Shown piece after piece: positions 25,498 through 34,168 of a DNA stretch of 50,003 bases. Location of the stretch: NCBI RefSeq assembly GCF_000300195.1, contig NZ_AMQH01000020.1:1-50003 (forward strand), written 5' to 3'. The stretch is from Clostridium tunisiense TJ. Its GTDB lineage: Bacteria; Bacillota; Clostridia; Clostridiales; Clostridiaceae. Position 1 is the stretch's first letter. Each line of letters begins with the position of its first letter. The position numbers and the translations under genes were made by a program. The notes beneath the pieces were generated by a model, which was not told where the DNA came from, did not search any database, and worked only from the letters and a program-made list of their open reading frames with translations.

Positions 25498-27789
25498 ATG
25501 GAAGTAGCTATAGAAAATAAAAAATTATCCAAATCCTTAATTGTAAAGATTCTAATTAAATACCTATTATTTCTTCTACCATCTGTAATGTTTTTATATT
25601 TAACCCAAAACTATTGGGAAAATAATTTAGTTACTTACCATATAATATTTGAAGGTTTTTGCATTTTTTTTGCCTTGGGTATATTTTCTCTATATTGGCA
25701 TAATTATACCCATTATTCTATGAGCTTTTCTGTACTAGGTTTTGGATTTCTACTAATTGGTATCTATAATTTAGTTCATACCTATTATCTTTTCAGTCCA
25801 AACCTCTTAAATTCAGTTCACTTAAATCTTTCTACCTTTTTAGATCAAATTGGATTGCTTATGCAAGTTTCCGTTATATTAATAGGTACTTTTAACTTTA
25901 AAATTAAGATTACTAAAATAGCTAATTCCTTTATGTTAGGAATCACCATATTAGTGCTTGGAGGAATATCCGTGTTAATCCCCCAGCTTCTTACCTTAAC
26001 CTTACCCTATATTGGCTCTGCATACATACTTACAGCAATTAAAGTAGCCGTAATTAATCTTGCAATCCTTACTTCACTAAACCTAACATATATGTTTGAG
26101 AAAAAAGATGAGCTAAACTACCAATATATCTTTTTATCCTTGTTAGCTATTATAACTACTGAGGTAATTTTATTAACTACAGGTGATTTAAAAAGTATTC
26201 TTTGGCTTTTCGCCCATATTCTAAAAGCCGTATCCTATTACTTTATTTATAAGGGGGTCTTCTCTAGTGCAGTTGTTTATCCTTATGATAGCTTAGAAAA
26301 TAAGCATAAACAATTAGAACATGCCTATGAAAACCTAACAAAAGCAAATGAAGAAATAACCGGTCTTTCTAAAACTTTAAGCGATGTACTAGACGCTCTT
26401 CCACTTGGTGTTTTTATGTATGATGAAAATAGCAAGATAAACTATATAAATAAAAAATTTGAAGAAATCTTTATCTGTGATAGAAGTGAAGTACTAGGGC
26501 TTTCTACAAAAGAGTTTCTTCATAAATTTCCAAGACTTGAAGAGGATGAAAGGCTCCTTTCAGACATGGTTTTATCGGGAGATAAATCAGTTTTAAATGT
26601 TGTTCGTACATATAGAGTTGGAAATGGAGAATATAAAAAACTATCAGTGAAAAATAGTAGAATTAACAATGGGGTTATATCCTTACTAAGAGATGCAAAA
26701 GAAGAACAGGAAATTAAGAACCTTCATCTTCAAACAGAAACCATCTTAAATGCTGTTAATAATGCAATAATCATGATAGATAAGGATAAAAAAATAGTGC
26801 TTTGTAATACGGCTGCTGAAAGAATCTTCGAAATAGATAAAGCAGAACTTATAGGCATGGATATAGATAAGTTAAATGATTTACTCACCTTCCAGAAAAA
26901 AGAAAATCCTTATGCAATTTTATCTGGTGAAAAAGATTTTGATGTATGCGAAGCTTCCCTTAAAACTAATAAAGGAAATAATATTGAGTTAATTATTTAC
27001 TCTGCCCCTATTAAGAATATTGATGGTGAAATAATTGGTGGAATAAGTGTAGATACAGATGTAACAGAAATTAAAAAACATCAACAAGCTATACAACAGC
27101 AAGAAAAATTAGCATTATTAGGTCAGATGGGGGCTGGTATAGTTCACGAAACTAGAAATTTTCTTACTACCATAAAAGGCCGTTGCCAATTAATTGAAGT
27201 AAATGCAGTTGATGAAAAAATTAAAGATCACGCATTAAAAATCAATAAGGATGTTGATGAAGTAAATAGAATAATAGGTGAATTTTTATTTCTATCCAAA
27301 CCTAGAGAAGTACTACTAGAAGAAATATCTATGATAGACCTATTTGAGTCAATTATAAACACAATTGAAAACACATCAATAACTAAAGGTATAAATTTGG
27401 AACTAGACATTTCTAACCATGAAAGATATTTACTTTGTGATGAACTCCAAATAAAGCAAGTGGTATTAAATATCTGCAAGAATGCAGTAGAAGCTATGAA
27501 TGGAGTTCCTCAACGGACACTTAAGATAAAAACTGGCTACGTGGAAGAAAATAATGAAATGTATATGAAAATTATTGATAATGGAAAAGGGATGACTAAG
27601 GAACAGCTAGAGAAAATAGGAACCATGTTTTATACCACAAAGGAAACTGGTACAGGCCTAGGATTAAATATTTCTTATCAAATCATTAAAAGTCATAAAG
27701 GAAGAATTCTTGTAGAAAGCCAAGTGGACGAAGGTACTACCTTTACCATTTTCCTTCCTTGTCTTGCTGATGAAGAATTAGATGAATAA
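25498..27789 (+). CDS. Membrane sensor histidine kinase (MASE3-like sensor, two PAS domains)
   Basis: This 763-residue protein has seven or eight hydrophobic segments in residues 20-255 resembling a MASE3-type membrane sensor, then a short coiled linker, two PAS-like domains (about 290-400 and 410-530), a HisKA box with the phosphate-accepting His in GIVHETRNFLTTIKGR, and an HATPase domain with NICKNAVEAM, DNGKGM and TGTGLGL. The ATG at 25498 follows AAGGAGG; a longer frame upstream has no ribosome binding site. No response regulator gene lies beside it, so it is an orphan kinase, possibly of the Kin/Spo0A phosphorelay type, which is speculative. Confidence 0.9.
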   Translation: MEVAIENKKLSKSLIVKILIKYLLFLLPSVMFLYLTQNYWENNLVTYHIIFEGFCIFFALGIFSLYWHNYTHYSMSFSVLGFGFLLIGIYNLVHTYYLFSPNLLNSVHLNLSTFLDQIGLLMQVSVILIGTFNFKIKITKIANSFMLGITILVLGGISVLIPQLLTLTLPYIGSAYILTAIKVAVINLAILTSLNLTYMFEKKDELNYQYIFLSLLAIITTEVILLTTGDLKSILWLFAHILKAVSYYFIYKGVFSSAVVYPYDSLENKHKQLEHAYENLTKANEEITGLSKTLSDVLDALPLGVFMYDENSKINYINKKFEEIFICDRSEVLGLSTKEFLHKFPRLEEDERLLSDMVLSGDKSVLNVVRTYRVGNGEYKKLSVKNSRINNGVISLLRDAKEEQEIKNLHLQTETILNAVNNAIIMIDKDKKIVLCNTAAERIFEIDKAELIGMDIDKLNDLLTFQKKENPYAILSGEKDFDVCEASLKTNKGNNIELIIYSAPIKNIDGEIIGGISVDTDVTEIKKHQQAIQQQEKLALLGQMGAGIVHETRNFLTTIKGRCQLIEVNAVDEKIKDHALKINKDVDEVNRIIGEFLFLSKPREVLLEEISMIDLFESIINTIENTSITKGINLELDISNHERYLLCDELQIKQVVLNICKNAVEAMNGVPQRTLKIKTGYVEENNEMYMKIIDNGKGMTKEQLEKIGTMFYTTKETGTGLGLNISYQIIKSHKGRILVESQVDEGTTFTIFLPCLADEELDE

Positions 27790-27810
27790 AGCCCATTAAT
27801 AATGATGAGT

Positions 27811-27855
27811 AAAAAACAAAGGCAAGAAAACTTAAGTTTTCTTGCCTCTTTTATT
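27811..27855. terminator. Bidirectional terminator between histidine kinase and yhgE-like gene
   Basis: AGGCAAGAAAAC-TTAA-GTTTTCTTGCCT is a perfect 12-bp stem with CTTTTATT on the plus side and TTTGTTTTTT on the minus side. It can end both convergent genes. Confidence 0.9.
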
Positions 27856-30583
27856 ATGCTCCTATTTCTTTTCTTTCTTCCATTTTAGCTTGTAGTAAAT
27901 CTCCTCTTTCTTTTAATATCATTGATATTGCAAGGAATACTACTAAAATTGAAGTTAAAACAAACATATCATGTCCTATTAGTCCTAGGTTGCTTCCAGA
28001 TATGATTTCTCTTAAAGCTGATACGCAATAAGTGAATGGCATATAAGGATTTAATACCTTAAATAAATCTGGTACAACTTCTAGTGGGAAAGTTCCTGCA
28101 CAAGAAGTTAGCTGTAGAATTAATAAAACTATAGCAAGTAATCTTCCTGCATCACCTAGAATAAAGATTAAACATTGAATTATTGCTATGAAAGATAGTG
28201 ACATTAATACATTAAATAAAAAATATAGTGGAAGGTTTTGTGGTTTTAAACCTAAAGTTAGAACTACTGCACTAACAAGAAGTGCTTGTAGGGTTCCTAT
28301 AAATCCATAGGATAAGTATTTACCAAAAACCGTTGAAACTGGACCTGCATCCATGCTATCTTCAACCTTTGAAGATATTACAAAGAACATCATTATTGCT
28401 CCAACCCATAAAGATAATGGGATAAAATAAGGTGTAAATCCTGTTCCGTAATCCTTAACTGCATTTACTGCTGCATCATTCATAACTACAGGTTTAGATA
28501 CAAAGCTAGCCATATCTTCACTAGTATTTATAAGATTCTTATCTAACTTATCTGCACCTTCATTTAACTTTTCTGCTAATTCCTTAGAACCATCATTTAA
28601 CTTTTGAGTTCCATCTGTTAATTCTGGAATTTTTCCATTTAATTCTTTTAGTCCATCATTTAAGGCAACTGAACCATCTGCTAACTGATTAACTCCTGAA
28701 ACAAGTTCTGGCATCTTTCCTTTAAGTTCTCCTAACCCACCATTTAAGGCATTTGAACCTACAGCAAGTTTATTAGTTCCTTCAGCTAGTTGTGGCACTT
28801 TTTCTCTTAGTTGTTCTAAGCCTACTCTTAGCTGCATAGAACCTGTTCCTAAGGCATCTATACCTTTATAAACCTTGCCTGTTCCTTGCTCAAGAGCTGA
28901 TATTCCATTAGCTAAAGTTGGTATATTGGAATTTAGTGATCCAAGTCCTGCTTTTAGCTCATTAGCTCCTTGACCTAATTTATCAGCTCCATTTACTAAT
29001 CCCTCAGTTCCTGAAACTAGTGCATCCATACCAGATTTTAAACTTGGTTTTCCATCATAACCAGTATTAACTGCTGCATTTAATCCAGCCACAGCTGTCT
29101 TTAAGCTTGGCTTATCCTTAGTATCTACAGAAACACTGTTATTTAAAGCAGACACTGCTGTTTTAAGTGATGGCTGGGTGGCGCTCTTATCTACGTTAAC
29201 AGAAGCATTTAAAACTCCAACCATTTGAGCTAATATTTGAGCTCTTTGTGTATCATTAGTTGCTGCATTATACTGCTGAGTTAAAGCTGCAACTACTTGT
29301 TCTGGAGTCATACCATTTCCTGAAGGTACTACTCCACCATTTACTACATTATTAAAAGTGCTTAATGCTGTTGATAAAGAAGAAACTCCTTTATTTATGC
29401 CTCCTACACCTTGTACTAAGCTTGGTGTAGTACTAGTGCCTACATTAACTGCATTGTTTAAACCTTCTAGTGAAGCGCCTAATTGGTCTACCCCACCCTT
29501 AGTTTGTTTAATACCTTGTAATAAGCCTTTTAATCCATATTGTAATCCTAAAGGCTTTCCATTAGCATCTACTGCTGTAGTATTTATACCCTGTTCTAAC
29601 TTATCTGCACCCTCATAAAGAGCTGTTGCTCCTTTTGATAACTCAGGAACCTTTTCAGTAATTTGGGTCATTCCTCCATTTATACGGTTCACGGCTTCCT
29701 TTAATCCTTTTGGATTACCATTAGCATCTACCTCTTTAGAGTTAATTCCATTAGCTATAGAACTAGCTCCATCATAAAGAGAATTCACTCCTGAAGTCAA
29801 AGCTGGAGTATTTTGATTTAAAGAACTTAATCCATCCTTAAGCTGCAAAGAACCATCATAAAGTTTATTTACTCCATCTGCCATTTGTGGAGAACTACCC
29901 TTTAGTTTTCCAAGTCCCTCAGATAGTTTAGTAGATCCATCATAAAGCTTGTTTACTCCATCTGCCATCTGTGGTACTTTATCATTTAAAGTGCTTATTC
30001 CCTCTGAAAGTTCCTTACTTCCGTCAGCTGCTTTTCTCATACCATCTTTAACTTCATACAAACTGTCAAAGGTTACTTTAGTATATTCTTCACTGATGTT
30101 TTCTATTATCTCTGCTTTTAGCTTATCCTCAACTCTTCCCCCTATTTGTGCTGCAAGAAAGTTTTTCTTGTCATTAGAAGAATAAGTTATAGAAGGCTGT
30201 TGTGGTTTTCCATCCTTGGCACTCATAACCTTCTGTGAAAAATCTTCTGGAATTACAAACATGGAATAATATCCATCCTTATCTAATCCCTGATTTGCTT
30301 CTTCAAGACTAACAAATTGCCACTTCACTTCTGTGTTTTCCTTCAGGTTTTTTACTATATCCTGTCCATAGTTAACTGCTTCTCCATCCTTTGTTCCGCC
30401 CTTATCAAGATTTACAAAAGCTACAGGTAGCTGATTAAGTCTTGAGTAAGGATCCCAGAAAGCAGCTAAATAAAGTAAGCTGTACAGCAGCGGTACAATT
30501 ATTATTGCTACAACTGAGACTCTGATAAACCTGTTCCTAAAGATACTTGAAATATCTTTCCAGGCAATCTTTGCAAATTTCAT
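27854..30583 (-). CDS. yhgE: YhgE/Pip-type membrane protein with long repeat-rich extracellular region
   Basis: This 909-residue protein has one membrane segment near residues 20-40, then WDPYSRLNQLPVAFVNLDKG, typical of YhgE/Pip proteins (ABC-2 fold; relatives include phage infection protein). Residues 185-690 are built from many short DG-containing heptad-like repeats (ADGVNKLYDG, LSEGLGKL), and a PSLKTAVxALN unit occurs three times near 480-530. The last 195 residues hold five or six membrane helices. The ATG at 30583 has GAGGTGAGG upstream. The gene follows a TetR regulator gene on the same strand and has its own operator-bearing promoter. The transported substrate is unknown. Confidence 0.88.
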   Translation of the reverse strand: MKFAKIAWKDISSIFRNRFIRVSVVAIIIVPLLYSLLYLAAFWDPYSRLNQLPVAFVNLDKGGTKDGEAVNYGQDIVKNLKENTEVKWQFVSLEEANQGLDKDGYYSMFVIPEDFSQKVMSAKDGKPQQPSITYSSNDKKNFLAAQIGGRVEDKLKAEIIENISEEYTKVTFDSLYEVKDGMRKAADGSKELSEGISTLNDKVPQMADGVNKLYDGSTKLSEGLGKLKGSSPQMADGVNKLYDGSLQLKDGLSSLNQNTPALTSGVNSLYDGASSIANGINSKEVDANGNPKGLKEAVNRINGGMTQITEKVPELSKGATALYEGADKLEQGINTTAVDANGKPLGLQYGLKGLLQGIKQTKGGVDQLGASLEGLNNAVNVGTSTTPSLVQGVGGINKGVSSLSTALSTFNNVVNGGVVPSGNGMTPEQVVAALTQQYNAATNDTQRAQILAQMVGVLNASVNVDKSATQPSLKTAVSALNNSVSVDTKDKPSLKTAVAGLNAAVNTGYDGKPSLKSGMDALVSGTEGLVNGADKLGQGANELKAGLGSLNSNIPTLANGISALEQGTGKVYKGIDALGTGSMQLRVGLEQLREKVPQLAEGTNKLAVGSNALNGGLGELKGKMPELVSGVNQLADGSVALNDGLKELNGKIPELTDGTQKLNDGSKELAEKLNEGADKLDKNLINTSEDMASFVSKPVVMNDAAVNAVKDYGTGFTPYFIPLSLWVGAIMMFFVISSKVEDSMDAGPVSTVFGKYLSYGFIGTLQALLVSAVVLTLGLKPQNLPLYFLFNVLMSLSFIAIIQCLIFILGDAGRLLAIVLLILQLTSCAGTFPLEVVPDLFKVLNPYMPFTYCVSALREIISGSNLGLIGHDMFVLTSILVVFLAISMILKERGDLLQAKMEERKEIGA

Positions 30584-30607
30584 GATCCTCACCTCATTTA
30601 TTTTTGT

Positions 30608-30621
30608 ACTGACTGGTCAGT
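30608..30621. promoter_or_regulatory. TetR-type operator palindrome over the yhgE transcription start
   Basis: ACTGAC-TG-GTCAGT is a 6+6 palindrome immediately downstream of the -10 box of the yhgE promoter. The TGAC/GTCA half-sites are like those bound by many TetR regulators. The TetR gene 340 bp upstream is the likely owner. Confidence 0.75.
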
Positions 30622-30624
30622 TTA

Positions 30625-30653
30625 GTTATACTCCTTTTTTAAAGTGAAGTCAA
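30625..30653 (-). promoter_or_regulatory. Promoter of the yhgE-like gene
   Basis: Minus-strand TTGACT (30648-30653) and TATAAC (30625-30630) are 17 bases apart. The transcript would start inside the adjacent TetR palindrome, so binding would block initiation. The rest of the 375-bp gap to the TetR gene holds only that gene's terminator. Confidence 0.8.
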
Positions 30654-30902
30654 TATATTTTTTGCTACTTTTTAATTGTAAATTTTTTAGTTTTTAGGAA
30701 TACCTTGAAGTCTCATATTCTTTAGCTATTTTAGAATAAATAAATTCATTTATTCTGAAAACTTCGGGAATTAATCTAACTGGAAAAATATCCTATTATT
30801 ACATTAAAGCTGTGCTTTCAATAAAAGTGTCCCCACTTAACAACTTTAAGCAATAACCCCTAGAAAAATATGATTAAAAATAACTTTATATAATTACCTA
30901 TA

Positions 30903-30957
30903 AAAAAACTCTTTATAGACTATAATCCCGTAGAATTACAATTTATAAAGAGTTTTT
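30903..30957 (-). terminator. Terminator of the TetR regulator gene
   Basis: Arms AACTCTTTATA and TATAAAGAGTT enclose a loop of about 28 bases, with a minus-strand run of seven T next to the stem. It lies directly after the TetR stop codon. Confidence 0.65.
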
Positions 30958-30958
30958 A

Positions 30959-31525
30959 TTATGCTTTTAGACCCCTTAAGCTATATTCAATTAATTCATC
31001 CACTACATCATCCAAATTTATACTATCTATGTTAATAACCTCATAAACTGCTGCTGAACATAGAGTTCCGAAAAATGCATAAGCCATAAAGGAAGCATTG
31101 CCTTTTCTTATAATTCCAGCTTCCATAGCTTCCTCAAAAAAGTCTTTAATTTCTTCTATGTAAGTTCCTAGCCTATTTCTAAGTTCTACCTGCCTAATCT
31201 CCTGCCCCCATAACTGGCTCATTAACACTTTGAAAAAATCTTTATTTCTGTAAAGTATAGAAAGTTGTGCCTTGCATATTATTCTAAGTTTTTCTAAAGG
31301 ATTCGTCACTGTTTTAATATGCTCCTTTAGCTCCTCTACCATTAAACCAAGCCCTTCTTCTATTATGAAATTAAAAATTTCTTCCTTACTCTTATAATGG
31401 TAATATAAAGTTCCCTTTGCTACCCCTGCAGCCTCTGCAACTTGGTCCATGGTAGTACCATTATAGCCAAAGTTAGAAAAAGTTTTTATAGCAGCTTCAA
31501 ATATAACCTTTTTTGTTTTATTCAT
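30959..31525 (-). CDS. TetR/AcrR-family transcriptional regulator
   Basis: This 188-residue protein begins MNKTKKVIFEAAIKTFSNFG and has the TetR helix-turn-helix TTMDQVAEAAGVAKGTLYYHYKSK (split here as the VAEAAGVAKGTLYYHYKSKE core). The C-terminal ligand domain is typical in length. GGAG lies 7 bases before the ATG at 31525; a GTG three codons upstream overlaps that site. It probably represses the following yhgE-like gene through the palindrome at 30608-30621. The inducer is unknown. Confidence 0.9.
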   Translation of the reverse strand: MNKTKKVIFEAAIKTFSNFGYNGTTMDQVAEAAGVAKGTLYYHYKSKEEIFNFIIEEGLGLMVEELKEHIKTVTNPLEKLRIICKAQLSILYRNKDFFKVLMSQLWGQEIRQVELRNRLGTYIEEIKDFFEEAMEAGIIRKGNASFMAYAFFGTLCSAAVYEVINIDSINLDDVVDELIEYSLRGLKA

Positions 31526-31732
31526 TTTTATCACTCCAAATTATAATATAAGAAACCAAAGTTAAATCCTAATTTACAAAAGCTACTCTTAATTCCCTGA
31601 AAATTTTAGTAATTGTTATTATAAAATTCATCTTTGAAACCTTATAGACATAAAATCCTATATTATAATAACACAGTTTTTCTTTTAATACTACCTAGTA
31701 TAATTTTTTTTAATTATCTATAAATTTAAACT

Positions 31733-31895
31733 TAAGCATTTAAAAATAAATAACAAGTCAAATATGTAACAGATATTTTAAGTTAGACAAGGAAGCAGGT
31801 TCCGCAGATAGTAGCGCTATCTAAGGGTTCTGTTGACGCAGTATAACTGAAAATAGACAAACATACTGGCTTATTTATTTTTTGCAAATGCCTTA
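31733..31895. repeat. Long MITE-like element, family A copy 3
   Basis: About 163 bp with terminal inverted repeats of roughly 30 bases: left TTAAGCATTTAAAAATAAAT, right (complement) TAAGGCATTTGCAAAAAATA. The interior holds AGATAG-TAGCG-CTATCT and other short inverted parts but no open frame. The right end is the complement of the antiporter stop codon (TAA at 31893-31895). The right terminal repeat closely matches the repeat inside the fluoride riboswitch at 33.2 kb. The remaining 31,526-31,732 shows no gene. Confidence 0.65.
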
Positions 31896-33077
31896 CTTAT
31901 CTATTTGCAGCAATTTAGTGGAAGATGAGCTAATGGCAACTGCCCCAAGAGGTGCTGTAATTAAAATTGACAACACTGCTATAGCTAAAATAATATCTGC
32001 TGAAGCTACCCCTAAAGATAAAGGAATTGCTCCTATAGCTGCTTGTACTGTAGCTTTTGGTACATATGCAATAATGCAAAACAATCTTTCCTTCCAGTTT
32101 AGATTGGTTCCCATGACAGAAATCAAAACTCCAAGGCTCCTTCCAATAAGACCAATTAAAATAACTACTATCCCCATAGCCCCAGCATTAAGGGCAACAC
32201 CAATATTAACTTGAGCTCCTACTAATACAAACAAAAGTATCTCAGCAAAAATCCATATTTTATTTAACTTTAAAGATAATCTTTTACCAACCTCAGGTAG
32301 CTTTTCAAGAATAATAAAACCTATAGTCATAACTCCTAAAAGTCCTGCAATTTCAATTTTATTTTTTAACAAGTTTTCAATAGCGGTAAGTAAAATTGAA
32401 GCTCCAATTATAAGCAGTACTTTTTTAGTATCTCTAATATGGTGCTTTTCAAACATTCTCACCATTATGAAGCCAATAATAACTCCTGCTCCAATACCTA
32501 AAATTATTGACAACGGAATACCTAATAACCTTATCCCAATATTCACCTGACTTCCACTATATAACCCTAAAAAGGTACTAAATATTGTAATTGCAAACAC
32601 ATCATCAATAGAAGCTCCTGCTAAAATTAAAGTTGGAATTCCTTTATTAGTTCCAATTTTTCTATCCATAAAGTTTAACATCTGAGGAACTACTACTGCA
32701 GGAGATACTGCTGCTAGAATAAATCCTAGTATACCCCCTTGAATAAAAGTAAATCCTAAAAACTTTACAGAAGCAAAAGCAATAAAAAATCCTTCTATAA
32801 TTCCAGGAATACAACTCATCTTAATAGCAGTTTTCCCTACTTTATTTAAATCCTCTCTACTAATTCCAATACCTGCCCTTAATAAAATGATTATAAGTGC
32901 AATTTTACGAAAATCAGCAGATGCATTTAAAAGTGATGGTTCCAATAAATTAAGTCCATAAGGCCCTAATATAACCCCTAAAATTAGCATTCCTAAAAGC
33001 CCTGGAAGTTTTATTTTTGTAAAAATTAAATTAGCTAAAAGTCCTAACATTATTATAATTCCTAAACTCGTTGCCAT
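31893..33077 (-). CDS. Cation/proton antiporter (CPA, Na+/H+ or K+/H+ exchanger family), fluoride-riboswitch linked
   Basis: This 394-residue protein has about 12 hydrophobic segments and the exchanger fold of Pfam Na_H_Exchanger: LPGLLGMLILGVILGPYG near the start, LAAVSPAVVVPQML, and LAGASIDDVFAITIFSTFLG with the paired Asp expected in the ion path. GAGGGGAG precedes the ATG. Its leader carries a fluoride riboswitch and terminator, and antiporters of this broad type are among known fluoride-riboswitch targets, so expression is likely raised by fluoride. Whether it moves fluoride, Na+ or K+ is not evident. Confidence 0.9.
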   Translation of the reverse strand: MATSLGIIIMLGLLANLIFTKIKLPGLLGMLILGVILGPYGLNLLEPSLLNASADFRKIALIIILLRAGIGISREDLNKVGKTAIKMSCIPGIIEGFFIAFASVKFLGFTFIQGGILGFILAAVSPAVVVPQMLNFMDRKIGTNKGIPTLILAGASIDDVFAITIFSTFLGLYSGSQVNIGIRLLGIPLSIILGIGAGVIIGFIMVRMFEKHHIRDTKKVLLIIGASILLTAIENLLKNKIEIAGLLGVMTIGFIILEKLPEVGKRLSLKLNKIWIFAEILLFVLVGAQVNIGVALNAGAMGIVVILIGLIGRSLGVLISVMGTNLNWKERLFCIIAYVPKATVQAAIGAIPLSLGVASADIILAIAVLSILITAPLGAVAISSSSTKLLQIDK

Positions 33078-33154
33078 GTTTTATCTCCCCTCTTGTCTTT
33101 AATATTAATTGATTAAAAATTCCTTTTTGTAAAGTTCCTTCTTCATTAAACGCA

Positions 33155-33193
33155 AAAAATCCTACAGGTACACCGTAAAATATCACCTGTAGG
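33155..33193 (-). terminator. Fluoride-riboswitch terminator ahead of the antiporter
   Basis: Minus-strand CCTACAGGT (33185-33193) pairs with ACCTGTAGG (33161-33169), followed by ATTTTTT. The 5' arm overlaps the CTCCTACAGG end of the aptamer, so aptamer folding and terminator formation compete, as in known fluoride switches. Confidence 0.9.
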
Positions 33194-33291
33194 AGTCATT
33201 AGCATAAGGCATCTTCAAAAAATAAATAAGTTAGTATGGTAACTTATTATTTATCTTCAGATACAATGCGGTTTTGGTGAACTCCATCACC
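33188..33291 (-). promoter_or_regulatory. Fluoride riboswitch (crcB motif) with an expanded hairpin
   Basis: On the minus strand: GGTGATGGAGTTCACC (first hairpin with GGAGT in its loop), AAAACC, a hairpin closed by GCAT/ATGC, TAATG, then ACTCC to pair with GGAGT as the pseudoknot. This is the crcB consensus in order. The second hairpin is about 68 nt (33,202-33,269) instead of the usual ten to twenty, filled by a family A repeat. It sits 110 bases before the antiporter and is followed by the terminator. Confidence 0.9.
33205..33264. repeat. Palindromic interspersed repeat, family A copy 4, inside the fluoride riboswitch
   Basis: TAAGGCATCTTCAAAAAATA leads to AAGTTA-GTATGG-TAACTT and then ATTTATCTTCAGATAC, a self-complementary unit. 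It matches the right terminal repeat of the long element at 31.7-31.9 kb (shared AAAAAATAAATAAG and AGTATG). It lies wholly in the second hairpin of the aptamer. Confidence 0.7.
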
Positions 33292-33308
33292 TTTTAACTT
33301 GTAATTTG

Positions 33309-33337
33309 ATTTTACTACACTGAAAATAAATTGTCTA
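33309..33337 (-). promoter_or_regulatory. Promoter of the fluoride-riboswitch transcript
   Basis: Minus-strand TAGACA (33332-33337) and TAAAAT (33309-33314) are 17 bases apart, each one base from consensus. Transcription would begin near 33,302, about ten bases before the aptamer. Confidence 0.7.
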
Positions 33338-33458
33338 GACATAGGGTTAAACAACTTTCCAATAGTTAGTAATTAAAATGTCTAAGTTATTTTTTTATAG
33401 GAACCCAATTAAAAATATTATATAATCATATTATAAATATCAATGAGGAGTGAAACCA

Positions 33459-34031
33459 ATGATCTTTACTTCAAAAAAAGAATATAGAGAAGAAGTTCTA
33501 ACTAGGCGTTCAGATACTTCCAATGAAATTAGAGAACAATGGAATGAAATTATTTTTAATAAATTAATCAGTAGTGATTACTATAAAAAGTCCTCTGTGA
33601 TTTTTACCTTTGTATCCTTTAAGGATGAAGTGGATACCCACAGGTTTATTGAATATGCCTTAAAGGATGGTAAGAAAATTTGTGTACCTAAAGTTCCTTC
33701 GAAAAAGCAGGGCATGGAAGTTTATTTTATAAATAGCTTTGAGGATTTAAAAAAGGGGTATTTTGATATTCTCGAACCTTTGGAAGGCTGTATTAAAGCC
33801 TCTGCAGAGGAAATTGATTTTATATTAATGCCAGGAGTTGCTTTTGATAAACAAGGGAATAGAATTGGCTATGGCGCTGGATTTTATGATAGATTTCTTT
33901 CAGAGCTTAAAAGGCAGGTTCCTAAAATTGCACTGGCATATGATTTTCAACTTTATGAAAAAGTGCCAACGGATGAGTTTGATGTTAAGATTGATGGGGT
34001 TATTACAGAGAAGGATTTTATAACTTTTTAA
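33459..34031 (+). CDS. 5-formyltetrahydrofolate cyclo-ligase
   Basis: This 190-residue protein converts 5-formyl-THF to 5,10-methenyl-THF with ATP. It has KKEYREEVLTRR at the start, VIFTFVSFKDEVDTHRFIEY, and the C-terminal signature MPGVAFDKQGNRIGYGAGFYDR (core GYGAGFYDRFL). GAGGAG lies 8 bases before the ATG; a GTG three codons upstream overlaps that site. It is divergent from the antiporter and ends at a strong terminator. Confidence 0.94.
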   Translation: MIFTSKKEYREEVLTRRSDTSNEIREQWNEIIFNKLISSDYYKKSSVIFTFVSFKDEVDTHRFIEYALKDGKKICVPKVPSKKQGMEVYFINSFEDLKKGYFDILEPLEGCIKASAEEIDFILMPGVAFDKQGNRIGYGAGFYDRFLSELKRQVPKIALAYDFQLYEKVPTDEFDVKIDGVITEKDFITF

Positions 34032-34168
34032 AGTTATAATAGTAAGCACCTATCCACATATCTTATGAAAATTGCTTACAACTTGTTGAGTTTATAGTTA
34101 CTAAAATAAATTTTCACCTAAACTGAAACTTTTCTATTGAAAAAACGTTCACAGACCAAAATAAAATG

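Noticed and set aside
31882..32214. Plus-strand frame of 110 codons within the antiporter gene
   Set aside because: It is antisense to a conserved membrane transporter; no start signal, and codon pattern follows the real gene.
33339..33458. Possible tetrahydrofolate riboswitch ahead of 5-formyl-THF cyclo-ligase
   Set aside because: No THF aptamer motif is visible; the leader is AT-rich and unstructured apart from the ribosome binding site.
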